A stretch of DNA of 49,166 nucleotides, from positions 1 through 49,166 of the forward strand of contig NZ_KB895471.1 in assembly GCF_000374865.1 (NCBI RefSeq), given 5' to 3'. The notes below the pieces were generated by a model. It was not told the DNA's origin, made no database searches, and was given only the letters and a program-made list of their open reading frames with translations. Position numbers and translations under genes: made by a program. This DNA is from Arthrobacter sp. 135MFCol5.1. Its GTDB lineage: Bacteria; Actinomycetota; Actinomycetes; Actinomycetales; Micrococcaceae. Below are positions 7,891 to 15,153 of the stretch, one piece after another (within the stretch, counting starts at the first letter, position 1; each line of letters starts with the position of its first letter).

Positions 7891-9285
7891 ATGAGCACCC
7901 AACAAGCCGCGCCCCAGTCGGAGGCAGCCCAGACCCGCCGGGCGGTGGGCAACATCCTGAAGGGCTCCGCGGGCAACCTCGTGGAATGGTACGACGTCTA
8001 CATCTACACGGCGTTCCTGGCGTACTTCCAGCCACACTTCTTCAACTCCAAGGATCCGCTGCAGGGCGCACTGGAAGGCATGGCGGTCTTTGCCGTCACG
8101 TTCCTGATGCGGCCCATCGGCAGCTGGTTCTTCGGCAGGTTCGCCGACCGCAAGGGCAGGAAGGCGGCCCTGACGCTGAGCGTGACCATGATGTCCGCGG
8201 GCTCATTCTTCATCGCCATCCTGCCCACCAAGGACGTGATCGGCGTCTGGGCGCTGGTCCTGCTGGTGCTGGCGCGCCTGGTCCAGGGCTTCTCGGTGGG
8301 TGGCGAATACGGCACCAGCGCCACCTACATGTCGGAGGCGGCCACCGCCAAACGCCGCGGGTTCTTCTCCAGCTTCCAGTACGTCACGCTGATCGGCGGC
8401 CAGATGCTGGCACTGCTGGTGCTGGTGGTCCTTCAGAACGTCCTGGACAAGGAGGCCCTGGCCGGGTGGGGCTGGCGCATCCCGTTCGCCATCGGCGGCG
8501 TGGCCGCACTGGTCGTGCTGTGGCTGCGGCGTTCCATGGAGGAAACCGTCTCCGCCAGCCAGGTCGAGGCCGCAGCAAACGCCAAGGCATCCGGGGAAGC
8601 CCAGCCCGGAACGCTCAGGCTGCTCTTCACCAAGCACTGGAAGGCGCTGCTGATCTGCATCGGCGTCACCCTGGGCGGAACGGTGGCGTTCTACACCTAC
8701 ACCAACTTCATCCTCAGCTTCATGAACACCACCAGCGGCATCGCCAAGGAAACGACCTCGGTCATCAACTTCTGGGCGCTGTTCATCTTCATGCTGCTCC
8801 AGCCCGTCTACGGCATCATTTCGGACAAGGTGGGCCGCAAGCCCCTGCTGCTCTGGTTCGGCATCACCGGCGTGCTGTTCACCTGGCCGCTGATGTCCGC
8901 GCTCGCCGGGACGAAGGATCCCTTCGTGGCCTTCATGCTGATGATGGGCGGCCTGCTGATCGTGGGCGGCTACACCTCCATCAACGCACTGGTGAAGGCC
9001 GAACTGTTCCCGGCTTCCATCCGCGCCCTCGGCGTCGGCCTGGGCTACGCGATCGCGAACTCCCTCTTCGGCGGGACGGTGCCGCTGATCGGTGCCGCGC
9101 TGCAGAAGGCCGGACAGGTTGAGCTCCTCTTCACCTACGTCACCGTGGCTATCGGCATCTCGCTGCTGGTCTACATCTTCGCCCTGAAGAACAAGAAGGC
9201 CACCCACCTCGATGACGAGCAGGGCCACGCTTGGGAACAAACGCCGGTGGGTGGCGGCAAGGACAAGGATCCGCTCGGCGTCTAG
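7891..9285 (+). CDS. MHS-family MFS permease (KgtP/ProP-like)
   Basis: Proton symporter of the metabolite:H+ symporter family in the cytoplasmic membrane; relatives carry alpha-ketoglutarate, citrate, proline/betaine or shikimate. The 464-residue protein shows about 12 hydrophobic helices. The early NLVEWYDVYIYTAF stretch and the loop 2-3 motif GRFADRKGRK are typical, and the second loop motif is DKVGRKPLL. The substrate cannot be told from sequence. The start is secured by AGGAGGA eight bases before the ATG. It is divergent from the response regulator-kinase-TAXI operon, which suggests that this system senses the permease substrate and switches the gene on. A long perfect hairpin follows the stop codon. 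Confidence 0.93.
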   Translation: MSTQQAAPQSEAAQTRRAVGNILKGSAGNLVEWYDVYIYTAFLAYFQPHFFNSKDPLQGALEGMAVFAVTFLMRPIGSWFFGRFADRKGRKAALTLSVTMMSAGSFFIAILPTKDVIGVWALVLLVLARLVQGFSVGGEYGTSATYMSEAATAKRRGFFSSFQYVTLIGGQMLALLVLVVLQNVLDKEALAGWGWRIPFAIGGVAALVVLWLRRSMEETVSASQVEAAANAKASGEAQPGTLRLLFTKHWKALLICIGVTLGGTVAFYTYTNFILSFMNTTSGIAKETTSVINFWALFIFMLLQPVYGIISDKVGRKPLLLWFGITGVLFTWPLMSALAGTKDPFVAFMLMMGGLLIVGGYTSINALVKAELFPASIRALGVGLGYAIANSLFGGTVPLIGAALQKAGQVELLFTYVTVAIGISLLVYIFALKNKKATHLDDEQGHAWEQTPVGGGKDKDPLGV

Positions 9286-9314
9286 TCCGGGAGGCCCCAG
9301 GGTGCCTGGTTCCC

Positions 9315-9362
9315 AAGGAGGCGTACGACGACGGCTGCCAGGCCGTCGTCGTACGCCTCCTT
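9315..9362. terminator. 21-bp perfect hairpin, bidirectional terminator
   Basis: Arms 9315-9335 and 9342-9362 are perfectly complementary over 21 bp with a 6-nt loop. It sits between the convergent permease and the small membrane protein genes, with AA/TT at the stem base and TTT on the plus side. The stem is unusually long for a simple terminator. Confidence 0.85.
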
Positions 9363-9378
9363 TATGCGCTGGGGGTCC

Positions 9379-9684
9379 TTAGCGCCGGGCAGTCCGCCGC
9401 CGCGCCAGGAAGCCGTGGGCGGCGAACAGGCGGGGCAGTACCACGTACACCGCAGTCGGCACCACCACCATGGTCAGGACCATCGCCCGGAAGATGGGAT
9501 GCCAGCTTTCCATCAACGGGGCGGAAGCCATCATTCCAACAGCCACCAGCGGGAAGATGGCCAGCCAGGTGATGGCGGCGCGGACGTGGATGGACGGCGG
9601 AATGGGCAGCGCCGCGGGCTCCGGTGGCGTGGGGGTTGTCGAATTGGCAATGGCGGGGGAGGCGGGCTGTGTCACCGTGTCCAT
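9379..9684 (-). CDS. Small two-helix membrane protein, function unknown
   Basis: A 101-residue protein with a Pro/Thr/Ala-rich N-terminus (1-33) and two hydrophobic helices (about 36-55 and 66-88), ending in a basic tail ARRRTARR. Similar two-helix segments (WLAIFPL...LVVVP...YVVLPRL) occur as small stand-alone membrane proteins and as C-terminal extensions of antibiotic-biosynthesis-monooxygenase-type proteins. That link is from memory of the family and gives no function. The start at 9684 has a GGAG site. It is divergent from a TetR gene with a shared palindromic promoter region, so it is the likely target of that regulator. Confidence 0.75.
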   Translation of the reverse strand: MDTVTQPASPAIANSTTPTPPEPAALPIPPSIHVRAAITWLAIFPLVAVGMMASAPLMESWHPIFRAMVLTMVVVPTAVYVVLPRLFAAHGFLARRRTARR

Positions 9685-9693
9685 GGGAACTCC

Positions 9694-9777
9694 AACTAGT
9701 TAGTTGCTTTTTGTTTGCAACGACAATAAACCTCGGCCCGCAACAATTGCAACTACCTGGTTGGAATTGCGTAGACT
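9694..9777. promoter_or_regulatory. Divergent promoters and palindromes, candidate TetR operator
   Basis: TAGTTGC at 9701-9707 is inverted as GCAACTA at 9749-9755. The palindrome TTGCAA at 9747-9752 can act as a -35 for both directions: with TAGACT at 9772-9777 (19-bp spacer) toward tetR, and with TATTGT (complement of 9723-9728, 18-bp spacer) toward the membrane protein gene. The tetR transcript would then begin near its ATG, suggesting leaderless translation. The region is clearly AT-rich compared with its flanks. Confidence 0.55.
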
Positions 9778-9783
9778 TGTGTC

Positions 9784-10398
9784 ATGGCGTGGAACACGGA
9801 GCGGACCAAGGAACTGTTGCTCGCTGCTGCCACGGAGGAGTTCAGTGCCAAGGGCCTGGCGGGAGCCCGGGTGGACCGGATCGCAACTGCCGCGGGCGTG
9901 AACAAGGAACGCATCTACCAGTACTTCGGCAAGAAGGATGAGCTCTTCGACGCCGTCCTGGCCGCCGAAATGGTCCGGGTCATGACCGAGGTACCCATTA
10001 GCGGCAGCGGGCCGGAAGCGTTTGGAGAATACGCCGGCCGCCTCTTTGACCGGCACACCACCGACGGCGTCCTGCCCCGGCTCCTGTTCTGGGAAGGCCT
10101 TGAACGCGGCAAGGAAACCGTCAGCCGTGCCACCCGGTCCGACCACTGCGCCATCAAGGTGGGCCAGGTGCTTGACGTCCTGCCCGGGATCGACCGCACG
10201 GACGCCGCGGACCTGTTGATCACCGTCATCACCCTCTGCGACGGCTGGCCCGTCCTGCCCCAGATCGACACCCTCCTGGCGGGCAGCGGCCCTGACCGCA
10301 CCGCCCGGCGTCGTGCGTTCATTGTGCGGACCGCCACCCTGCTCGCCGGCGCGCTCCTCGCGGAGGCGCAGGCAGCGTTGGCAAACGCGCCCGGCTAG
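9784..10398 (+). CDS. TetR/AcrR-family transcriptional regulator
   Basis: A 204-residue repressor-type protein. The N-terminal helix-turn-helix (about 8-54) contains VDRIATAAGVNKERIYQYFG followed by KKDELFDAVL, the standard TetR pattern. The C-terminal ligand domain is not recognisable to a specific subfamily. It is divergent from the two-helix membrane protein gene and lies 100 bp upstream of poxB on the same strand. It could regulate either; the shared palindromic region upstream favours the divergent gene and itself. No ribosome-binding site is seen before the ATG, which agrees with a leaderless transcript. Confidence 0.9.
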   Translation: MAWNTERTKELLLAAATEEFSAKGLAGARVDRIATAAGVNKERIYQYFGKKDELFDAVLAAEMVRVMTEVPISGSGPEAFGEYAGRLFDRHTTDGVLPRLLFWEGLERGKETVSRATRSDHCAIKVGQVLDVLPGIDRTDAADLLITVITLCDGWPVLPQIDTLLAGSGPDRTARRRAFIVRTATLLAGALLAEAQAALANAPG

Positions 10399-10498
10399 CT
10401 GCACCACCTCGGCCGCTGGCGGCGGGCGGTCCGCCGGGCGCGGGCGGACTATATTGGGCCATGTCAGCACAGCACCACAAACGCGGGAGTCTGCACTC

Positions 10499-12247
10499 AT
10501 GGCCAAGGAACTTGCCACCCAGCTCATCGAACAACTCCACGCTGCCGGCGTGCAGCGGATCTACGGGATTGTGGGTGACAGCCTCAACCCGATCGTGGAC
10601 GCCGTCCGGCAAACAGGCGGGGCCGCCAAGGGTGGGATCGACTGGATCCACGTCCGCCATGAGGAAGCCGCCGCCTTTGCCGCAGCCGCCGAAGCCCAGC
10701 TCACCGGCAAGCTCGCGGTCTGCGCAGGATCCTGCGGCCCCGGCAACCTGCACCTGATCAACGGCCTGTACGACGCCAACCGGTCCGGGGCGCCCGTGCT
10801 GGCCATTGCCTCCCACATCCCCAGCAAGCAGATCGGCAGCAGCTTCTTCCAGGAAACCCACCCGGACCGGCTCTTCAACGAATGTTCGGTGTACTCCGAA
10901 CTGGTCAGCACCGCCGAGCAGGCGCCGCGGGTCATGCACAGCGCCATCCAGCACGCCGTGGGCCTCGGGGGAGTCGCCGTCGTGACCCTTCCCGGCGACA
11001 TTGCCGGGCTCGAGGCAACGGCACCCACCCCGCTGCCGGCCGCCTTCCGTCCCGCCAGCCTGGTCCCGGATCCGGCCAGCGTCCAAGCGCTCGCGGACGC
11101 CATCAACGACGCCGGCAAGGTGGCAATTTTCGCCGGCGCCGGCGTGGAGGGGGCACACGCAGAGCTGATGGCGCTCGCTGAGCTGGCCAAGGCGCCGGTG
11201 GGGCACTCGCTCCGCGGCAAGGACTTCGTCCAGTACGACAACCCCTTCGACATCGGCATGACCGGCCTGCTCGGCTACGGCGCCGCCGCCGAGGGCATCG
11301 AAGACGCCGACCTTCTGATCCTCCTCGGCACGGACTTCCCGTACGACCAGTTCCTGCCCGACACCAGGACCGCGCAGGTGGACCGGGCGGCGCAGCGGCT
11401 GGGCCGGCGGACCGACGTCGACATTGCCGTCCACGGCGACGTCCTCCCCACCCTGCGGGCCCTGCTGCCGCTGGTGAAGGCCAAGAAGAGCCGCCGGTTC
11501 CTGGACCAGATGCTCAAGAAGCACGACCGGCTGATGAACAAGGCCGTGGGCGCCTACACCCGCAAGGTGGAGAAAAAGCAGCCCATCCACCCGGAGTACG
11601 CGGCCTCGCTCCTGGACCAGGTGGCGGCAGAGAACGCCATTTTCACCGCGGACACGGGCATGTGCAACGTCTGGACCGCCCGCTACATCAACCCGCTGGG
11701 CACCCGGCGGCTGATCGGGTCCTTCCTGCACGGGTCCATGGCCAACGCCCTGCCGCATGCCATCGGCGCACAGTTGGCCTGTCCCGGCCGGCAGGTGGTC
11801 TCGGTCTCGGGCGACGGCGGCCTGTCCATGCTGCTGGGGGAGCTGATTACGGTGGCGGCGCACCGGTTGCCGGTCAACGTGGTGGTCTTCAACAATTCCA
11901 CCTTGGGCATGGTGAAGCTGGAGATGCTGGTGGATGGCCTGCCCGATTTCGGCGTGGACGTGCCGGACGCCGACTACGCCGCCGTGGCCAAGGCCCTGGG
12001 GTTCCACGCCGTGCGCGTGACGGATCCGGCACAGATCGAGACGGCGTACCGGGAGGCCTTTGCACACCCCGGTCCCTCCCTGGTGGAGCTGATCACCGAT
12101 CCCAAAGCGCTGTCCATCCCGCCCAAGATCTCCGGGTCACAGGTGCTGGGGTTCGCCACCGCCATGTCCAAGGTGGTCCTGAACCGGGGAGCGGGCGAGG
12201 CCGTGAGCATGGCCCGCAGCAACCTGCGCAACATCCCGCGGCGCTAG
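10499..12247 (+). CDS. poxB: Pyruvate dehydrogenase (quinone) / pyruvate oxidase
   Basis: ThDP- and FAD-dependent enzyme that decarboxylates pyruvate to acetate and passes electrons to quinones at the membrane. The 582-residue length fits PoxB. The N-terminal pyrimidine-binding domain has the ThDP-activating Glu in RHEE (55-56), the middle domain is FAD-binding, and the C-terminal domain has the Mg/ThDP motif GDGG at 438-441 running to VVFNN. The early EQLHAAGVQRIYGIVGDSLN stretch is typical of PoxB. I start at the ATG at 10499 (GGGAGT upstream), not the longer frame from 10313, which overlaps tetR. A TATATT -10-like box lies at 10450-10455. Acetate made here would feed the glyoxylate shunt genes at the window start. 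A family-2 repeat lies just after the stop. Confidence 0.94.
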   Translation: MAKELATQLIEQLHAAGVQRIYGIVGDSLNPIVDAVRQTGGAAKGGIDWIHVRHEEAAAFAAAAEAQLTGKLAVCAGSCGPGNLHLINGLYDANRSGAPVLAIASHIPSKQIGSSFFQETHPDRLFNECSVYSELVSTAEQAPRVMHSAIQHAVGLGGVAVVTLPGDIAGLEATAPTPLPAAFRPASLVPDPASVQALADAINDAGKVAIFAGAGVEGAHAELMALAELAKAPVGHSLRGKDFVQYDNPFDIGMTGLLGYGAAAEGIEDADLLILLGTDFPYDQFLPDTRTAQVDRAAQRLGRRTDVDIAVHGDVLPTLRALLPLVKAKKSRRFLDQMLKKHDRLMNKAVGAYTRKVEKKQPIHPEYAASLLDQVAAENAIFTADTGMCNVWTARYINPLGTRRLIGSFLHGSMANALPHAIGAQLACPGRQVVSVSGDGGLSMLLGELITVAAHRLPVNVVVFNNSTLGMVKLEMLVDGLPDFGVDVPDADYAAVAKALGFHAVRVTDPAQIETAYREAFAHPGPSLVELITDPKALSIPPKISGSQVLGFATAMSKVVLNRGAGEAVSMARSNLRNIPRR

Positions 12248-12259
12248 GAACACGTCGAG

Positions 12260-12300
12260 TTCGCCGGAAACTCCCGGCGAGCTCGAGGGTTTCCGGCGAA
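12260..12300. repeat. 19-bp periodic inverted repeat (family 2, element 1)
   Basis: TCGCCGG at 12261, then CCGGCGA at 12274 and 12293 (19 bp apart). The outer arms TTCGCCGGAAAC (12260-12271) and GTTTCCGGCGAA (12289-12300) pair perfectly over 12 bp. The position expected for a second left copy falls on the poxB stop codon and is degenerate. The element lies between convergent poxB and thiD, so it may also end transcription both ways. Confidence 0.88.
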
Positions 12301-12322
12301 CCCGGCGCGGGGAGAAGAGGTT

Positions 12323-13180
12323 CTACCGGGCTCCGCCCTGCCAGAGCGCATCGAACGGGGCGCCCGAGGCTACGCGGTTGCGGATACCGGCGGTGACGAA
12401 GTCCTTGGCGGTCCGGGCTGCATCCAATGGCGTGGCGCCCTTGGCCAGCTCCGCGGTCACGGCTGCGGCGAGCGAGCAGCCGGCACCGGAGACGGCAACT
12501 TCGCCCACCTTCGGGGCTGTGAGGACTTCCAGGGTCTCACCGTCGTAGAAGACGTCGACGGCGTCCGGGCCTTCCAGCCGCACCCCGCCCTTGGCCAGGA
12601 CTGCTGCACCGCTGAGTTCGTGGATGCGGACGGCGGCGGCCTTCAGGGACTCGACGTCGGTGATCTCCAGCCCGGACAAGGACTCCGCCTCGAAGTGGTT
12701 CGGCGTCACGAAGGTTGCCAGCGGCAGGATCTGGGCTTTCAGGGCCTGATCCGTGTCCAGCGCGTGGCCCGGTTCCTGGCCTTTGCAGATCAGCACCGGA
12801 TCCAGGACCACGTTGGCGAAGCTGTTTTCCTGCAGCGCGGAGGCCACCGTGCTGATCGTTGCCGGGCTGCCCAGCATGCCGATCTTCACCGTTTCCAGCG
12901 CGGACGGTGCGCCGGACGCCGGACCATACGCCGCCGTCGTCGCCTCCAGCTGGTCAGCGATCACCTGCTGGTCCACCGGCACGAAGCGGTGGTTCCAGCT
13001 GTCCTTCGGGTCGAAGGAGACGATGCAGGTCAGGTTCGCGATGCCGAAGACGCCCAGCTCCTGGAATGTCTTCAGGTCGGCCTGGGCGCCGGCACCGCCG
13101 GTTGCCTCGGAACCTGCGATGGTGAGGACGACGGCGGGACCGTTGACGGACAGCGTTGCATCAGGGGTAGCGGAAGTCAT
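12323..13180 (-). CDS. thiD: Hydroxymethylpyrimidine/phosphomethylpyrimidine kinase (or pyridoxine kinase)
   Basis: Ribokinase-like kinase of 285 residues that phosphorylates HMP and HMP-P in thiamine synthesis, or pyridoxine/pyridoxal in B6 salvage. The N-terminal TIAGSEATGGAGAQADLKTF stretch is the ThiD/PdxK substrate region. The C-terminal anion hole reads VSGAGCSLAAAV: the usual GAGD Asp is replaced by Cys, as in the Bacillus-type ThiD/PdxK branch that acts on both substrate classes. Upstream I see no TPP riboswitch. The 154-bp leader region holds a TGACGT-N13-ACGTCA inverted repeat. The gene stands alone, convergent with poxB (a ThDP enzyme); co-function is possible but not shown. Confidence 0.85.
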   Translation of the reverse strand: MTSATPDATLSVNGPAVVLTIAGSEATGGAGAQADLKTFQELGVFGIANLTCIVSFDPKDSWNHRFVPVDQQVIADQLEATTAAYGPASGAPSALETVKIGMLGSPATISTVASALQENSFANVVLDPVLICKGQEPGHALDTDQALKAQILPLATFVTPNHFEAESLSGLEITDVESLKAAAVRIHELSGAAVLAKGGVRLEGPDAVDVFYDGETLEVLTAPKVGEVAVSGAGCSLAAAVTAELAKGATPLDAARTAKDFVTAGIRNRVASGAPFDALWQGGAR

Positions 13181-13221
13181 GCCCCCATCCTGCCACCCGG
13201 CGTCGGGCGCTTTCCATGTGG

Positions 13222-13246
13222 TGACGTACAGGGCATCGGGACGTCA
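13222..13246. promoter_or_regulatory. Inverted repeat upstream of thiD
   Basis: TGACGT (13222-13227) and ACGTCA (13241-13246) form an inverted repeat with a 13-bp spacer in the gap between thiD and the epimerase gene. It may be an operator for thiD; short palindromes of this size also arise by chance. Nothing else is seen in this 154-bp gap. Confidence 0.25.
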
Positions 13247-13334
13247 TATGGTCAGGAATCCAGCGGTTCAGAGCCTGCCAGTGCGGCGCCGGGCAGGAAT
13301 GCCCCTGGTCCAAAGGGGACGTGGAGCAGGCGGT

Positions 13335-14246
13335 TCACGGCCGGGACCGGGCGATCTGAAGCAAGGCCTGCCCCAGCTCCGGCTGGCTGTAAACGAAGCC
13401 CGCGTCGAGCAGTTTCTGCGGCTGTACCCACCTGCTCTTCAGAACGAGTTCGGTCTCCGTGCGGATCAGGATGGCGCCTGCCCGAAGGAGCCATCCCGGG
13501 GTAGGTATGCCGAAGCGCGCGCCGTAGGCCCGGCGCACCAAGCGCATCATCTCCCGGTTGCTCACCACTTCCGGTGAAGCCACATTAACGGGCCCGGCGA
13601 TGCCGGTCCGCGCGTGCAGGAAGCGGATGCTGCGGTACAGGTCCTCCACATGGACCCAGCTGAACTTCTGCCAGCCATCACCCATGTGGCCGCCCAGCCC
13701 CAGCCGTGCGAGGTTGGCGAACGGAGCCAGTGCACCGCCGCCGCGGCCCAGCACGATAGCGATCCGCAGGGGGATCTTCCGGGTTCCCGGTGTGACCGCC
13801 GACTCAAGGGCGGCTTCCCAAGCTTTGGCCACGTCCACCGAGAAGCCGGTGCCCAGCTCGCCGTCGAACTCGGACTGGGGACGATCGCGGGCGTCGCGGT
13901 AGATGGTTCCGGTGCTGGCATTCAGCCAGGTCGACGGCGGCTCCTGGCACCGCGCGATGGCCCGGCCGAGTGCCTTGGTGGTGGACACCCTCGAGTCCAT
14001 GATCACCCCCTTGTTCCGCTCGCTGTAACGGCACGAGACGGAGCGTCCGGCGAGGTTCACCACCAGTTCGGCGCCGTTGAGCACCCGTGCCATGCCGGCG
14101 TCGTCGGCCCATGCTGCCCCGTCACTGCCGGTTCCCTTTCGTCCTATGGTCCGCACCATCCAGCCGTCCTCCTGGAAACGCCGGCGCAGGTAGGTGCCAA
14201 TGAAGCCCGAAGCGCCTGCCAGTACAACTGTCCGTGTGCTGTCCAC
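13335..14246 (-). CDS. TIGR01777-family NAD-dependent epimerase/dehydratase
   Basis: Rossmann-fold protein of 303 residues. The N-terminal dinucleotide motif GASGFIGTYL is at 11-20. The central NASTGTIYRD and the FSWVHVEDLYRSI stretch followed by a C-terminal DUF1731-like region (PTPGWLLRAGAILIRTETEL, then VQPQKLLDAGF) mark the TIGR01777/YfcH/SulA-like group. The substrate of this family is not known. It lies 28 bp downstream of a TetR gene on the same strand and is probably in one operon with it. Regulation through the paired palindromes upstream of tetR is inferred. Confidence 0.88.
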   Translation of the reverse strand: MDSTRTVVLAGASGFIGTYLRRRFQEDGWMVRTIGRKGTGSDGAAWADDAGMARVLNGAELVVNLAGRSVSCRYSERNKGVIMDSRVSTTKALGRAIARCQEPPSTWLNASTGTIYRDARDRPQSEFDGELGTGFSVDVAKAWEAALESAVTPGTRKIPLRIAIVLGRGGGALAPFANLARLGLGGHMGDGWQKFSWVHVEDLYRSIRFLHARTGIAGPVNVASPEVVSNREMMRLVRRAYGARFGIPTPGWLLRAGAILIRTETELVLKSRWVQPQKLLDAGFVYSQPELGQALLQIARSRP

Positions 14247-14274
14247 CTTTTCCCCCCAATGGTTGTTGTCTTTC

Positions 14275-14931
14275 TTAACCGCGGATGCTGCGGCTCAGGT
14301 CGAGGACGTCGTCCAGCACCTTGCCGACTCCCGGGATGCGGGCAAGTGCCAGTCCGCGGGCCACCAGTGGAGCCGCTCCGTCCACCAGTTTCCTGGTCCG
14401 CCGCTGGCCCTCGGAGGTGTCGTAGACCCAGAACAGGGTGATGCCCATGTAGCAGAGCCAGAGCAGTTCCGGCAGGTCGTCCCGCACCTTTTTCGGTACG
14501 GCAGGGCGGGTCCCGTCCACCGTGTTCCTGAAGATATCCAGGGATGCTTCCCGAGCGAGGGTTGAGCCCCCGGAGAACGGGTTCACCGGCGATGTTGGCC
14601 GGATGGCGGTGGCCACGAAGTCCGCTCCGAAGCGGTGGTACGGGGCCATGACGTCAAGGCCGGCATGCAATGTGGCCTTCAGCCGCTCAGCGAATACGGC
14701 GGTCCGCTCCAGCGCTTCGGAGGCCAGGGCAGCGTGCTCGGCCTGTACCTGGATGTACAACTCGTGGACAAGATCGTCCTTGGACGCGAAGTAGTAGTAG
14801 GCGTTGCCTACGGAAACGCCTGCCTCGGCAGCGATGGCGCGCATGGTGGTCTTCTCGAAGCCGATATCACGGAACATGCGCAGCGCAGTGTCCGCCACCC
14901 GCTGCCGGGTCTGTTCACTCTTGGCAACCAC
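14275..14931 (-). CDS. TetR-family transcriptional regulator
   Basis: A 218-residue repressor-type protein with an N-terminal helix-turn-helix (about 8-55) containing MRAIAAEAGVSVGNAYYYFA then SKDDLVHELY. The C-terminal domain is long and helical, with no ligand class I can name. I start at the GTG at 14931 because GGGGAG lies 6 bases upstream and the palindromic operators lie immediately beyond; a longer frame to 15141 would read through them. Two copies of TGAACGTGTTCA lie at 14948 and 14981, strongly suggesting autoregulation together with the downstream epimerase gene. Confidence 0.9.
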   Translation of the reverse strand: MVAKSEQTRQRVADTALRMFRDIGFEKTTMRAIAAEAGVSVGNAYYYFASKDDLVHELYIQVQAEHAALASEALERTAVFAERLKATLHAGLDVMAPYHRFGADFVATAIRPTSPVNPFSGGSTLAREASLDIFRNTVDGTRPAVPKKVRDDLPELLWLCYMGITLFWVYDTSEGQRRTRKLVDGAAPLVARGLALARIPGVGKVLDDVLDLSRSIRG

Positions 14932-14946
14932 CGCGTCTCCCCATTC

Positions 14947-14994
14947 TTGAACGTGTTCAAAAATGAGTGTGACACAAAACTGAACGTGTTCAAA
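14947..14994. promoter_or_regulatory. Two tandem palindromes TGAACGTGTTCA, TetR operator
   Basis: TGAACGTGTTCA occurs at 14948-14959 and 14981-14992, 33 bp apart (about three helical turns), directly before the tetR start. The first, as TTGAACGTGTTCAA, fits the general form TNNAACNNGTTNNA known for mycobacterial KstR; the second misses one outer base. The likely binder is the adjacent TetR protein. Identity with KstR is not claimed. Confidence 0.75.
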
Positions 14995-15051
14995 GACTGG
15001 TTGGGATCCGATATCCGCTGTGGTCCGGCAACGCCCCGGGTGTGGCGCTTC

Positions 15052-15133
15052 ACGCCGCGTGGGTGTCAGATCGCCGGAAAGATGCCAGGTCGCCGGAAAG
15101 AACGGGCGATCTGGTCCCGTTCCGGCGATCTGG
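15052..15133. repeat. 19-bp periodic inverted repeat (family 2, element 2)
   Basis: Left heptamers TCGCCGG at 15071 and 15090 (19 bp apart) and right heptamers CGGGCGA at 15103 and CCGGCGA at 15122 (19 bp apart), with 13 bp from the second left to the first right copy. A weaker left copy ACGCCGC sits at 15052, again 19 bp out. The outer arms CAGATCGCCGGAA and TTCCGGCGATCTG (15067-15079, 15120-15132) pair perfectly. It lies 21 bp after the DUF559 gene stop. Confidence 0.9.
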
Positions 15134-15153
15134 CGCTCCACCCGGCGGTTTGG

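Noticed and set aside
13181..13334. TPP riboswitch upstream of thiD
   Set aside because: No THI-box signature (CTGAGA with the paired helices) can be found in the leader.
14947..14994. True KstR operator with cholesterol catabolic genes
   Set aside because: Only the palindrome resembles KstR sites; the neighbouring genes are not sterol genes and the TetR protein shows no feature that identifies it as KstR.
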